This document shows positions 17,675-27,069 of a stretch of 64,000 bases of DNA, in pieces. Numbering within the stretch: the stretch's first letter is position 1; each line of letters starts with the position of its first letter. Source of the stretch: Kribbella pratensis (GTDB lineage: Bacteria; Actinomycetota; Actinomycetes; Propionibacteriales; Kribbellaceae); NCBI RefSeq assembly GCF_004365355.1, contig NZ_SODP01000001.1:1681473-1745472 (forward strand), written 5' to 3'. Under the pieces are notes generated by a model. It was not told the DNA's origin and ran no database searches. It was given only the letters and a program-made list of their open reading frames with translations. Both the position numbers and the translations under genes were made by a program.

Positions 17675-19012
17675 ATGACCATGACCGATCCGAAGTCCGC
17701 GGTCTCCGCCGACGTGATGGCGTTGGCCGGCGAACTCGGCGCCGAGCGGTCCCGACCCGGCTGGAGCGCGTTCTCACTCGGGCTGAACGACGAGCAGCGC
17801 GAGATCCGCGACTGGGCCCACGCGTTCGCCGCGGACGTGATCCGCCCTGCGGCCGCCGAGTGGGACGAGCGCGAGGAAACGCCTTGGCCGGTCATCCAGG
17901 AAGCCGCCAAGATCGGTCTGTACGGCCTCGACGCCAACATCAACCTCTTCGTCGACCCTTCGGGTCTGCTGATGCCGCTCGTTCATGAAGAACTCTTCTG
18001 GGGTGACGCCGGAATCGGCATGTCCCTGAAGGGCACCGGCCTCGCGTCGTCCGCCATCTTCTCCAACGGCACCCCGGAGCAGTGGAGCCAGTGGATGCCC
18101 CGCTGCTACGGCACGGCGGACGACGTACGCGTTGCTGCTTTCTGTTCTTCCGAGCCGGGCGCCGGATCCGATGTCTCTGCGATCCGCACGCGGGCTGTCT
18201 ACGACGCTGTCACTGACGAGTGGGTCATCAACGGGCAGAAGGCCTGGGCCACGAACGGCGGCATCGCTGACATCCACGTCGTCGTAGCCACGGTCGATCC
18301 TTCGCTGGGCACCAAGGGCCAGGCGGCCTTCGTCGTACCGCGGACCGAGGTTCGTGGCCTCGAAATGGGCACGAAACTCAAGAAACACGGCCTCCGCGCC
18401 TCCCACACCGCCGACGTCTTCTTCGACAACGTCCGCATCCCCGCCGCGAACGTCCTAGGCGGCAAGGAAAAACTCGACGAGCGTCTGGCGCGGGCGCACG
18501 AGTCCCGCAAGTCCGCCGCTGCCGGCTCGTCAGGCCGCAACGCTTCCATGGCCACCTTCGAAATGACCCGCCACATCGTCGGTGCCCAAGCCATCGGCAT
18601 CGCCCGCGCGGCGTACGAAGTGGCGCTGGACTACGCCAAAACCCGAGAACAGTTCGGCCGCCCCATCATCGACAACCAGGGCATCGCCTTCAAACTCGCC
18701 GACATGGCCATGGAGATCGACGCCGCAAGGTTGTTGGTCTGGCGAGCCGCCAACATGTCCGCCGCCCTCATGCGAGGCGAAACCCCCGACTACCGCCACG
18801 GCGAAGGCTCCATGGCCAAACTCAAGGCCGGCGAAGTAGCCGTCAAGGTCACCGAAGAAGCCATCCAAATCCTCGGCGGCAACGGCTACACCCGCGAATA
18901 CCCGGTCGAACGCATGCACCGAGACGCCAAGATCTACACCATCTTCGAGGGCACCTCAGAGATTCAGAGGTTGGTGATCGCGCGGGCGATCAGCGGCATG
19001 CGCATCCGATAG
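17675..19012 (+). CDS. Acyl-CoA dehydrogenase; 3' tail supplied by an inserted element
   Basis: The 445-residue FAD-dependent acyl-CoA dehydrogenase has [29 protein letters not shown], the [13 protein letters not shown] segment and the family's [14 protein letters not shown] end. It catalyses the first step of beta-oxidation. GGAGG ends 6 nt before ATG 17675, which decides against ATG 17669. The last 25 codons after 18948 come from an integrated element: the displaced native tail is at 27447-27528, protein-identical but with 13 synonymous changes. The gene therefore remains intact after integration. Confidence 0.93.
   Translation: MTMTDPKSAVSADVMALAGELGAERSRPGWSAFSLGLNDEQREIRDWAHAFAADVIRPAAAEWDEREETPWPVIQEAAKIGLYGLDANINLFVDPSGLLMPLVHEELFWGDAGIGMSLKGTGLASSAIFSNGTPEQWSQWMPRCYGTADDVRVAAFCSSEPGAGSDVSAIRTRAVYDAVTDEWVINGQKAWATNGGIADIHVVVATVDPSLGTKGQAAFVVPRTEVRGLEMGTKLKKHGLRASHTADVFFDNVRIPAANVLGGKEKLDERLARAHESRKSAAAGSSGRNASMATFEMTRHIVGAQAIGIARAAYEVALDYAKTREQFGRPIIDNQGIAFKLADMAMEIDAARLLVWRAANMSAALMRGETPDYRHGEGSMAKLKAGEVAVKVTEEAIQILGGNGYTREYPVERMHRDAKIYTIFEGTSEIQRLVIARAISGMRIR
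18930..18948 (+). other. attL core
   Basis: AGATCTACACCATCTTCGA, inside the acyl-CoA dehydrogenase codons for IYTIF, is identical to 27446-27464. Downstream of it the two copies diverge at synonymous positions only, so crossover occurred within or close to these 19 bp. Confidence 0.85.
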
Positions 19013-19025
19013 GTGTTTGTGCAGG

Positions 19026-20363
19026 TCAGATGGTGATTTGAGTTTGGTCGGGGTCCAGGCCGTCGTCCGGCTCCCAGGAGGTTGTGGGGGAGCGTACGGC
19101 GCCCTGTTCCGTGCCTGCTCCGTGAGACGTCAGAGAGAAGAGTCTGGCCAGCCTGGAGTCCACCGCCTTCCGAGCCCGCTCATGCGATGGCGGCAGCATG
19201 TGGGTGTACAGCCGGAGCGTGAACCCCGGGTCGCAATGACCCAGGTACTCCGCCAACTCCTTGATGTTGACACCACCAGCCAAGGTGATGCTCGCGTAGT
19301 AGTGCCGCAACGCATGCATCCCGTTCTCCCGACTCGACACGTACTGCCGCCGCCCGCGCCGGTCCGTCCTCGGTTCCGCGATCACACCCGCATAGAAGAG
19401 CGCCGGCTTCCACACCAGCTCGTTGTACGTACGAGCCCGGATGTGTTTGTCATCCGTCCACCGGAACAGAAGCTTGACCGTCCGCGGCTCACCGTCGACC
19501 TTCTCCCAGGGCAAGGTGTACGGGCGTGGTCCGTAAGCCTCGATGTGCTCCCTCAGAATCAAGGCCGTCCCATCCGACATCGGCACCGTCCGCTCAGTGT
19601 CGTTCTTCGGCAACGCAAACACGAACTCCCGCCCAAGCTTCTTCACCTGCCGCCGCACGCGAACAACCATCTCGTCGAAGTCGATGTCCGCATCCGCCAG
19701 CCCGAACAGCTCACCCTGCCGCAGCCCACACGCCGCTGCAGTTGACGCGATCGGACGGTACGCCGGCGCATGTCCTTCAACGATCTTGAGTACGACGTCA
19801 TCGCCCCAAACCTGCGTCCGCCCGAGCTTCACCGCAGGCACCTTCACCACGCGAGCCTTAGCCGGGTTCCGCTTGAGCACATCGTCGTCTACCGCGGTCT
19901 GCAGTACTCCGTTAAGGACCAGGAACGCCGTCCGAGTGGTCGACGGCCCGAACCGCTCACCCATCCTCGCGATCCATGCGGCAATCTCCGACGGCTTGAT
20001 ACTCCGTACCCGCCGCAGCCCAAACACCGGGTCCACGTGCAACCGAAGCATGGTCTCGTACCGAATCGCCGATGCCGGATCCACCACCCGCGAAGCCAGC
20101 CACCGCTCCGCAACCTCCCCAAACCGAACCTTCCCAGCCTCCGGATCGATGTACTCCCCACGCTCCCGATCCGTCTCCATCGCATTGGCATGCCGCTCGG
20201 CCGTCCCCTTCGTACCGAACGCCTTAGTCCGCTCCCGCCCCTCCGGATCCACCCACCCCGCCAACCACCTCTTGCCGTGCCCCCATCGCTCGTTCCGCAG
20301 GCGTACCGTCGTCCCATCCGCCTGCTTCACGCCCCGAGTCCACAGATCCTTCACGTACGCCAT
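19026..20363 (-). CDS. int: Tyrosine-type site-specific integrase
   Basis: The 445-residue phage-type integrase has an N-terminal AP2-like arm-binding region (to about 75), a SAM-like core-binding domain (80-170) and a catalytic domain with R215 (CGLRQGEL), K253 (LPKNDTERTVPM), H350-x-x-R353 (HALRHYYAS), H376 (YLGH) and nucleophile Y386 (RLYTH). It catalyses attP x attB recombination for the surrounding element. Its stop is 13 bp from the convergent acyl-CoA dehydrogenase stop, the usual position next to attL. ATG 20363 (MAYVKDLW) was preferred to a longer frame because the extra residues are not integrase-like. No excisionase gene was recognised. Confidence 0.95.
   Translation of the reverse strand: MAYVKDLWTRGVKQADGTTVRLRNERWGHGKRWLAGWVDPEGRERTKAFGTKGTAERHANAMETDRERGEYIDPEAGKVRFGEVAERWLASRVVDPASAIRYETMLRLHVDPVFGLRRVRSIKPSEIAAWIARMGERFGPSTTRTAFLVLNGVLQTAVDDDVLKRNPAKARVVKVPAVKLGRTQVWGDDVVLKIVEGHAPAYRPIASTAAACGLRQGELFGLADADIDFDEMVVRVRRQVKKLGREFVFALPKNDTERTVPMSDGTALILREHIEAYGPRPYTLPWEKVDGEPRTVKLLFRWTDDKHIRARTYNELVWKPALFYAGVIAEPRTDRRGRRQYVSSRENGMHALRHYYASITLAGGVNIKELAEYLGHCDPGFTLRLYTHMLPPSHERARKAVDSRLARLFSLTSHGAGTEQGAVRSPTTSWEPDDGLDPDQTQITI
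19104..19129 (+). repeat. Tandem arm-type repeats, left end
   Basis: CTGTTCCGTGC (19104-19114) and CTGCTCCGTGA (19115-19125) are consecutive 11-bp repeats inside the integrase 3' end. The second, extended to CTGCTCCGTGAGACG (19115-19129), is identical to 27331-27345 at the right end. Probable integrase arm-binding sites. Confidence 0.6.
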
Positions 20364-20662
20364 TGCCGCGCCTCCGTCGCCGATGTGCGGCAGCTCAACG
20401 CCTGAGACCCGGACAGAATCGACGGCCAAGGCGGCTACGACGACACTCGGGACGGACTCAAGCGCGTGTCGACGTTCTACCGATCCGGGACCTCAGGGGT
20501 CCGCCGTGGCCTACCTGCGCTGGCACCTCTCGCTGAAGCGGTCGTTTGAAGGGTAGATTCGGTTACGGATTGCAACTATCGTGCACGGTGCACAGGAGGC
20601 GCATGGGGTGTGGGCCTTGGGGACGGGCGCGTCGATCCGACGCGCGTGCTTATGGGGTGGAA
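20364..20662. other. Spacer between integrase and cargo
   Basis: No gene is seen in this 299-bp divergent spacer. It contains a small palindrome GGACC-N5-GGTCC (about 20488-20503) and GTGCAC repeated twice in GTGCACGGTGCAC (about 20581-20593), possible operator or promoter elements for the divergent integrase and cargo genes. Confidence 0.4.
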
Positions 20663-21928
20663 ATGGGTAGAAGGCGTGGTTTTTTCGCGGAGTTGCAGCA
20701 CCAGGCTGCGGTTGCGCAGCGCGAGCGTGAGCGGGCGCAAGCTGCGGCTGTGAGGGAGCAGTTGCGAGCGCAGCGGGAGGCAGACCGTGCCCTCGACGCT
20801 GCCGGGAGAGCACGGGTTGCGGCGGCCAAGGCTGACGAGAGGGCTGCTGCGGAGGCTGAGCGGGAGGCGAAACGACTTCACATCGCCGCGCAGGAGTCCA
20901 AGGTGGCGGCGATGAACGCGCACCTGGAGATGCAGTTGGCGGAGATCGACAGCATCCTCGAGGCGACGCTGAAGGTCGACGACTACGTAGACCTGGAGAA
21001 GTTGCGGAAGTCCGCCTCGCATCCGCCGTTCGAGTCGAAGTATCAGGCTCCGGTTCCTCCGCCGGCTCCGATTCAGGTGCCGGCGGAGCCGGTGTACATG
21101 CAGCCGGAGGCGCCCAAGGGTCTTTCCGCGCTGACCGGCAAGAAGAAGCATGCTGCAACGGTTGCTGCGGCGTGGGCAGCATTCGAGGAGCAGCACCGGC
21201 AATGGCAGGCGTACTCGGCCTCGATCCCGATGCGGCAGTTGGAGCAGTTGACGGCGCACACCGCCGCCGAGGAACAGCGACTTCAGAGCCTTGCCTCGGC
21301 TCGGGCACGCTATGACAAGGAGTGCCAGACCCGTCAGGCCGAGGTTGATGCCGCGAATGCTGAACTCGACGTCCTGATCCACAACTTCCAGGCGGGGAAG
21401 CAGGACGCGGTGACTGAGTACGTCGGGATTGTGTTCGGCAACTCGGTGTATCCCGACAGCGTTCCCTGGGCGGTTGACCACGAGTACGACCAGGAGTCGC
21501 GCGAGCTGCGCATCAGTCTGACCTTTCCGCAACCGGGGGACCTCCCCACGGTCCGCCAGTACAGATATGTGAAGGCCAAGGACGAGGTCACCGAGTCCCC
21601 TCAGACGCTGAAGGAACAACGCGACCGCTATTCGTCGGTGGTCGAGAACATGGTGCTCAGGACACTGCACGAAGTCTGGGAATCGGATCGGGACGGGAAG
21701 ATCGACAGCATCTCCCTTGCTGGTGGTGTCGAGCATATCGATCCTGCCACTGGGCAAGAGACGTTCACGCCCCTGATCGCAGTCGCTGTCGATCGTGCGA
21801 CGTTCGACGCGATCGATCTGGCCCGGGTCATGCCTGCGGAGACATTGAAGTACCTCAAGGCGGTCGTCTCGAAGAATCCGCATGCCCTCGCCCGCATCGA
21901 CACGTCGGCCGGAGTACGTGGGCACTGA
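20663..21928 (+). CDS. Element cargo: coiled-coil protein with conserved C-terminal domain
   Basis: This 421-residue protein has a long N-terminal Ala/Glu/Arg coiled coil (residues 1-115), a Pro-rich linker (PPFESKYQAPVPPPAP), a second helical region and a globular C-terminal part (about 285-421, from VTEYVGIVFGNSVYP to ALARIDTSAGVRG). From memory, that C-terminal part resembles regions in actinobacterial proteins annotated as restriction-system proteins upstream of Mrr nuclease domains; no nuclease domain is visible here. It lies 14 bp before the DUF4041/GIY-YIG gene, so they form an operon. ATG 20663 follows GGGGTGG. Confidence 0.7.
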   Translation: MGRRRGFFAELQHQAAVAQRERERAQAAAVREQLRAQREADRALDAAGRARVAAAKADERAAAEAEREAKRLHIAAQESKVAAMNAHLEMQLAEIDSILEATLKVDDYVDLEKLRKSASHPPFESKYQAPVPPPAPIQVPAEPVYMQPEAPKGLSALTGKKKHAATVAAAWAAFEEQHRQWQAYSASIPMRQLEQLTAHTAAEEQRLQSLASARARYDKECQTRQAEVDAANAELDVLIHNFQAGKQDAVTEYVGIVFGNSVYPDSVPWAVDHEYDQESRELRISLTFPQPGDLPTVRQYRYVKAKDEVTESPQTLKEQRDRYSSVVENMVLRTLHEVWESDRDGKIDSISLAGGVEHIDPATGQETFTPLIAVAVDRATFDAIDLARVMPAETLKYLKAVVSKNPHALARIDTSAGVRGH

Positions 21929-21942
21929 GCGGAGGATGAGAC

Positions 21943-23418
21943 ATGCAGGGCTTCAGGTTCAACACCCCGCCGGGCTGGCCGACCCCTCCAGAAGGTTGGG
22001 TGCCGCCGGACGGTTGGCTACCGGACCCGTCCTGGCCACCAGCGCCTGTCAATTGGGCGTTTTGGGTTCCTGACGACGGCGAGCAGGACGGATCGCCGAG
22101 ACCGAGACACCGTGCTGCTGAACCAGCGGTCGAGCCTGCCGAGGACCTCGCGCCGGATGCTGGGTCGGCTCCCAAGCAGGGCATCGTGTCGGAGCCGACC
22201 GTGCCACTGTCCGATGATGAGGCGCTGGCCGGCGAGCGCGACCGGCTGGCTGCACTGCGAGCTGAGATCGCTGCCGAGACGAAGAAGCTTGCCGATCTCC
22301 GTGCTTCGGTTGAGAGTCTGCGGGCTCAGAGTTCGCTGGACGGTCGCGACGACATGGAGCAGTCGGCAGCGGACCTCCGCGCGCAACTCGTGGAACTCAA
22401 CGATGCGCTGTTGCTGCAGCAGGTTGGGATCTACGAATATCACCACCCGTTGGAGAACGCCGACGCCTACAGAGATCGGCTCGCTGACGTACGAGAGCGG
22501 ATCAAGGCGCGCGTACGTTCTAAGGAAGCTGTGCTGGCCTCGGACATGTTCTCGTACAACAACTCCCTGGCAAAGGGACGGAAGATGACATCCGACTTCG
22601 CCAAGTTGATGCTCCGGGCGTACAACGCTGAGGCGGACAACTGCGTACGATCCCTGCGAGCCGGCGCCGTGGCGACGGCGAAGAAGCGGCTTGAAGCCTC
22701 GGTCGAGACAATTGCCCGGCTCGGCAGCATGATGGACATGCGGATCTCCCCGGGCTACCACGCTCTCAGACTTGAGGAGATCGAGCTCACCTCGGACTAC
22801 CTGGTGAAGGTGCAGGAGGAGCGCGAGCAAGCGCGCGAGGAACGGGAACGACTCCGCGAAGAGCGCAAAGCCGAGCAGGAACTTGCGGCCGAGCGCGAGC
22901 GCCTCGACAAAGAGCGAACCCATTATCGGAACGCATTGCAGGCATTGAGGGATCAGGGCAAGCTCGAGGAGGCGGTCGAACTCGAAGCACGGCTGGGGGA
23001 GCTTGACAAGGCCATCGAGCTGAACGACTTCCGGGCCGCCAATATCCGGGCCGGATATGTGTACGTCATCAGCAACATCGGTGCCTTCGGCAAGGACGTC
23101 GTGAAGATCGGGCTCACGCGCAGACTCGAGCCGCTCGACCGGATTCGCGAGCTGGGGGATGCCTCAGTTCCTTTTCCGTTCGACGTTCATGCGCTCTACT
23201 TCTCTGACGATGCAGTGACATTGGAGAACGAACTGCATTCGGCGTTCGCGGAGCGGCGGCTGAACCAAGTCAATCTCCGACGAGAGTTCTTCTTCGCGAC
23301 GCCGACGGAGGTGCGGGAGATCCTTGCCGCCAAGGTCGGCAGCTTGCTGGAATTCTCGGAGGCTCCGGAAGCTACACAGTACTTCCAGAGCCACGCCAAC
23401 TGGCCGGCTCGGTCATAA
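21943..23418 (+). CDS. Element cargo: DUF4041 and GIY-YIG (T5orf172) protein
   Basis: This 491-residue protein has a Pro/Trp-rich N-terminus (PPGWPTPPEGWVPP), a long coiled coil with the DUF4041 region (about 100-290: LLLQQVGIYEYHHPLENAD and onward), a second charged coil (285-360) and a C-terminal GIY-YIG-fold T5orf172/Mug113 domain from residue 371 (GYVYVISN, VKIGLTRRLEPLDRIRELG, with a Glu in LENELHSAF). Such proteins are common in phages, islands and defence loci; a nucleic-acid-processing or phage-sensing role is inferred. GGAGGATGAG precedes ATG 21943. Confidence 0.85.
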   Translation: MQGFRFNTPPGWPTPPEGWVPPDGWLPDPSWPPAPVNWAFWVPDDGEQDGSPRPRHRAAEPAVEPAEDLAPDAGSAPKQGIVSEPTVPLSDDEALAGERDRLAALRAEIAAETKKLADLRASVESLRAQSSLDGRDDMEQSAADLRAQLVELNDALLLQQVGIYEYHHPLENADAYRDRLADVRERIKARVRSKEAVLASDMFSYNNSLAKGRKMTSDFAKLMLRAYNAEADNCVRSLRAGAVATAKKRLEASVETIARLGSMMDMRISPGYHALRLEEIELTSDYLVKVQEEREQAREERERLREERKAEQELAAERERLDKERTHYRNALQALRDQGKLEEAVELEARLGELDKAIELNDFRAANIRAGYVYVISNIGAFGKDVVKIGLTRRLEPLDRIRELGDASVPFPFDVHALYFSDDAVTLENELHSAFAERRLNQVNLRREFFFATPTEVREILAAKVGSLLEFSEAPEATQYFQSHANWPARS

Positions 23419-23809
23419 ATCGGGCACCGGATGCGAGAGCATTCGGTGTGAGCGACGCGTCGAGATCAAGCAGATGGCTCGACAGATGGCTGGACGGTGG
23501 GCGCCTGGGTGCGGCGCCAAGTCGGGGGAAAGGCCTGTGGCTAGATCGAAGGCATCGACCAACGCGCCGAGCTTGTACGAGTCGAGGCCGGGCAGCAACC
23601 CGCGGGCCAGCTTAAGCGTGTCCAGAACTTGCGTGGGTCGATAGCCCTGAAGTTCGCGGCCGACGACGCCAAGATCAATGCCCGCGTTGTGTGCGACGAA
23701 CACGCTGTCGTCCAGTGCAGCGCGCAGTTCGGCGTCGATGTCTGCGACTGTTGGAGCGTGGGCGACTTGATCGTCGGTGATCCCGTGGAATCGCCGCGAC
23801 GTCGAGTTG
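23413..23809 (-). pseudogene. Remnant of a DnaQ-like 3'-5' exonuclease
   Basis: Minus-strand codons read HGITDDQVAHAPTVADID and then FVAHNAGIDLGVVGRELQG and LDTLKLARGLLPGLDSYKLG, the Exo II and later regions of DnaQ/RNase T-type exonucleases. The N-terminal Exo I motif (DxE) is missing, because that region now holds the divergent NACHT gene start, and the C-terminal part runs into unrelated sequence. It is a decayed passenger of the element. This remnant fills the gap between the GIY-YIG and NACHT genes. Confidence 0.6.
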
Positions 23810-23845
23810 TGGGCTACCCGCTGATCGGGGGGCTATGGTTCCGAC

Positions 23846-26812
23846 ATGGGAGAGCTGATTTCAGGCACCGTTGCTCAGGTCGCGGGTGGAGTTGTGCTAT
23901 CGGCCGGAAGTAGAGGACTCCGGTGGCTCCGGCTTGCCGGCCGATTCGAAGCGAGTTGGCTAGACCTGGCCGACGACCTTGTGGGGCAATCGCTTACAGC
24001 GCCAGAAATCGCTGACATCGAGCAGTTTTTGCGATCAACATCAGTTCGGCCCATCCTGAGTCTTCTGGCGGTTTCGCTATTAGGCCCATCGTTATCGAGT
24101 GACGACAAGACGCTTGATGTGATCAGGGTATCGTTTATCAAGGCGGCCCAGAAATGGAACGTGGATTCGCCCGAAAAATGGCTCGAATCGGCGGACTTGG
24201 TTTGGACGCGGATCGTCGAATTGCTTGACACTGCCTTCGCCGCTTTGAAAGCGGAGAAGACGAATGACGAGGCTTCGCAATTCTCAAGATTTGTGAAAAC
24301 CCCGTTGATGGTCCGCAAGAGAGGGGATGAGTTAACAGACTACCTCGCAAGAATCGTTGACCTGGCCAGCGACATTGACCGACTAGGAGCGCTTGAGGAG
24401 CTCTATTCGTCACTGCTCGAGCGCACTGGCAATCGCCAGCCACCGCCGATCCTCACGCACACAGATGTCGATACGGCAGCTGACTTCGCGCATCTATACA
24501 TCCCACGAGTGATCTACCGCAGCGACGGCGCTGAGGAGAGCAGCGAAACCTTGATGGGGAACGGTTTGCCGTACAGAATCGTTCTGACTGGCGCGCCTGG
24601 AGCTGGAAAGACCACATTCGTATCTCATCTCGTATATGCCCTTTCGGGTTCTGAGGACGTCCCGCGTATTACACTGGCCGTGCGATGCAGAGATTATCTT
24701 CGTGAGGGGTGGCACGGCTCGCTCGTCGACTACATGGCCCGGCTGTTGGAGCGCACGCTGGATGTGATAGAGGACGCTGACAAACTGCGCGATCTCCTGC
24801 TGATGGGACGAGTCGAACTCATAATTGACGGACTCGATGAAATCGCGGACATTCCAGCACGAGTAGAAATGGTTCAGCGAATCGAAGCGCTGTGCCGGGT
24901 CTATCCGTCCATGTCGGTTCTCGTTACCTCCCGTGAACTGGGATATCAGCGCGCGAGTCTGGACGAGCGTCTATTCCAGCACTACAGACTCAAGGAGTTC
25001 ACCGATCCGCAGGTCGCAGAGTATGCCGCTCGCTGGTTTTCACTGGTTGATCGGCAAGAGCTGACGGATCCGTTCATCGTCGAATCTCAGACCGTAACGG
25101 ATCTTCGCTGCAATCCGTTGCTCCTATCGCTCCTGTGCATCCTGTACAGAGCTAGGGGATCAATTCCTCGTAAGCGCCGGGATATCTACGCGAAGTGCGC
25201 CGAGCTGCTCTTCCTCAGATGGGACGCTCATCGCGGAATATCTCAGCCGGAAGACATGCCTGCTTATGGTGAACGGTTGATGCAAGAGATTGCTCGGTGG
25301 GTATATAAGTCGAAGGCGGCGCAAGCTGGCCTTGAGGAGAAAGTCATCACCAAGGCAATCGGCGGGTATCTGGCAAGTATCGCGGGAATCGATGAGTTCG
25401 ATGCCAAGAGCCGAGCTGCAGAGTTCTTGGAATTCTGCGCGGGGCGGGCATGGCTGCTGGCCAAGATCGGCACGAGCGAACATGGAGAACGGATCTTCGG
25501 ATTCTCGCACCGAACTTTCTTGGAGTACTTCACAGCAGAGTCGCTCTGCCGTGCGGCGCCGGACGCCAAATCGGTGGCAGACCACATCATCACGGCGTTT
25601 CGCGCCGATCCGACATCCGTCTTGCCAGAACTCCTGGTCCAGGCCTACGACGACAAAGAAGACGGTGGTGGTTGGCGAGTATTTGAGGACATCTGCCAGC
25701 GAGGAGGCAATAGTGGATTGCCTATCCGCTTGATGGATGGCACGCTGCTTCCGCAGCGCAGTAGAAAACTGGCGTTCGATATGCTATGTGATGACTGGGA
25801 TTCACCACGCCGCAGAATGCGCTTGGAGACGTTCGTTGCTCTATTGAATCTCAACCGGGATGCGCGGTCGCATTTTATATCCGATTATTTGCACGATAAT
25901 CGCACCGCTCAGATGATGTTTATGAGTGGCTGGGCAAGCCTGGAACTCATCGACGAGGCGGGGTTTTTCAAAGATGAGTGGACTTCGGAAGTGCGGAACT
26001 TGCGTAAATTGGCGTCATCGTCAGTCGACGATTTTGCTAGCGATTCTGTTTGCAAATCTTGGTTAGCGTTGTCTGAGTACGCCAAAGAAGTCACGGAAGC
26101 AGACGCTGCCGGCCTGTTGGTCGCACGGGGGCGGTTCGGTGCCTGCTTGGGTGCCTCTTGGTGGATAGTGGAGCGTCATCTATTCGGTGAACCTGTGAGT
26201 GAGGCTCAGTACAATCTTCTCAAGAGATGGATCCGAAGCGCCATATCGGGCCAGTCCATAGACAACGAGACCGCCATGTACTTTGCGGCGTTTCTGCGTG
26301 AAAGGCTCGACAAAATTAGGATCCGTGACCGGAGTTGGGCTTGCGAGTCAGAAGCAGTTAAGGAAGCATTGCTCACGATGTATCTTTTGCAGGGGGAGTA
26401 CCGTCAGCCCTCGTCGTACCTCGAGCGGCTCGTCAGCGAATGCTACGGATTCGATATCACCCTGCTTCTTTCGCGACGCCGTGCCTCGGCGAGAAAGCGT
26501 GACTGGAGAGAGATTGAGAGGCGGGTTCCGGGGTGGGTTAACTCTTGGTGCCGCGAGGATATTACGTTGATTTACGAGTTAAGGGGGCGGTCTTGGGATC
26601 CAATTGCTGGGCAGTGGGTGACGACCGAGTCGGAGAAGCGGCGTTTGACGAGCGAAGACACCTACGAGGGGCTGGAGGACGGGTGGGACGAGCCAGAGCT
26701 GACAGAGCGTGACTTGGATCTACTTGCCGAGCGCGCTGCTCAGGATCACCTCGAACGTGAAATCTGGGAGAGTGGACCCGCTGCCCCGCACGAGGCTGAC
26801 GAGGAGTATTAA
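23846..26812 (+). CDS. NACHT-domain STAND NTPase (bacterial NLR-like, predicted anti-phage)
   Basis: The 988-residue protein has an unrecognised helical N-terminal region (1-240; begins with a hydrophobic VAQVAGGVVLSAGS stretch), then NACHT: Walker A GAPGAGKTT (249-257), Walker B VELIIDGLDEI (323-333), the sensor VLVTSRELGY and the family's FSHRTFLEYF (553-562). A long helical C-terminal sensor region without obvious LRR, TPR or WD repeats follows, ending in an acidic tail. Bacterial NACHT proteins detect phage components and trigger abortive responses; here the function is inferred from family and island context. Third-position GC is low compared with neighbours. The ribosome-binding site is weak. 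Confidence 0.88.
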   Translation: MGELISGTVAQVAGGVVLSAGSRGLRWLRLAGRFEASWLDLADDLVGQSLTAPEIADIEQFLRSTSVRPILSLLAVSLLGPSLSSDDKTLDVIRVSFIKAAQKWNVDSPEKWLESADLVWTRIVELLDTAFAALKAEKTNDEASQFSRFVKTPLMVRKRGDELTDYLARIVDLASDIDRLGALEELYSSLLERTGNRQPPPILTHTDVDTAADFAHLYIPRVIYRSDGAEESSETLMGNGLPYRIVLTGAPGAGKTTFVSHLVYALSGSEDVPRITLAVRCRDYLREGWHGSLVDYMARLLERTLDVIEDADKLRDLLLMGRVELIIDGLDEIADIPARVEMVQRIEALCRVYPSMSVLVTSRELGYQRASLDERLFQHYRLKEFTDPQVAEYAARWFSLVDRQELTDPFIVESQTVTDLRCNPLLLSLLCILYRARGSIPRKRRDIYAKCAELLFLRWDAHRGISQPEDMPAYGERLMQEIARWVYKSKAAQAGLEEKVITKAIGGYLASIAGIDEFDAKSRAAEFLEFCAGRAWLLAKIGTSEHGERIFGFSHRTFLEYFTAESLCRAAPDAKSVADHIITAFRADPTSVLPELLVQAYDDKEDGGGWRVFEDICQRGGNSGLPIRLMDGTLLPQRSRKLAFDMLCDDWDSPRRRMRLETFVALLNLNRDARSHFISDYLHDNRTAQMMFMSGWASLELIDEAGFFKDEWTSEVRNLRKLASSSVDDFASDSVCKSWLALSEYAKEVTEADAAGLLVARGRFGACLGASWWIVERHLFGEPVSEAQYNLLKRWIRSAISGQSIDNETAMYFAAFLRERLDKIRIRDRSWACESEAVKEALLTMYLLQGEYRQPSSYLERLVSECYGFDITLLLSRRRASARKRDWREIERRVPGWVNSWCREDITLIYELRGRSWDPIAGQWVTTESEKRRLTSEDTYEGLEDGWDEPELTERDLDLLAERAAQDHLEREIWESGPAAPHEADEEY

Positions 26813-27069
26813 GACCCACGCGACTGGGAACGCAGAACGGTGTGGGTGGCCGGCTGGCCGACGAGAGGCGTTCCTGCGCCGCGCTCGGAATGGCCGCCCT
26901 GAGGAGCAGGGGTGGACGTGCAGACACTCGGATTGGCCTAGGTCGCCACGAGTTCGCACCACGCGTAGTCCCACGCGAACCGGTCCGTGTGGGACTGGCT
27001 CATGACGCTCTGCGTCTGACCAGCGCGTTTGTGCTGTGCCCCCAGCACACACTGTGCCCCATCACACTG

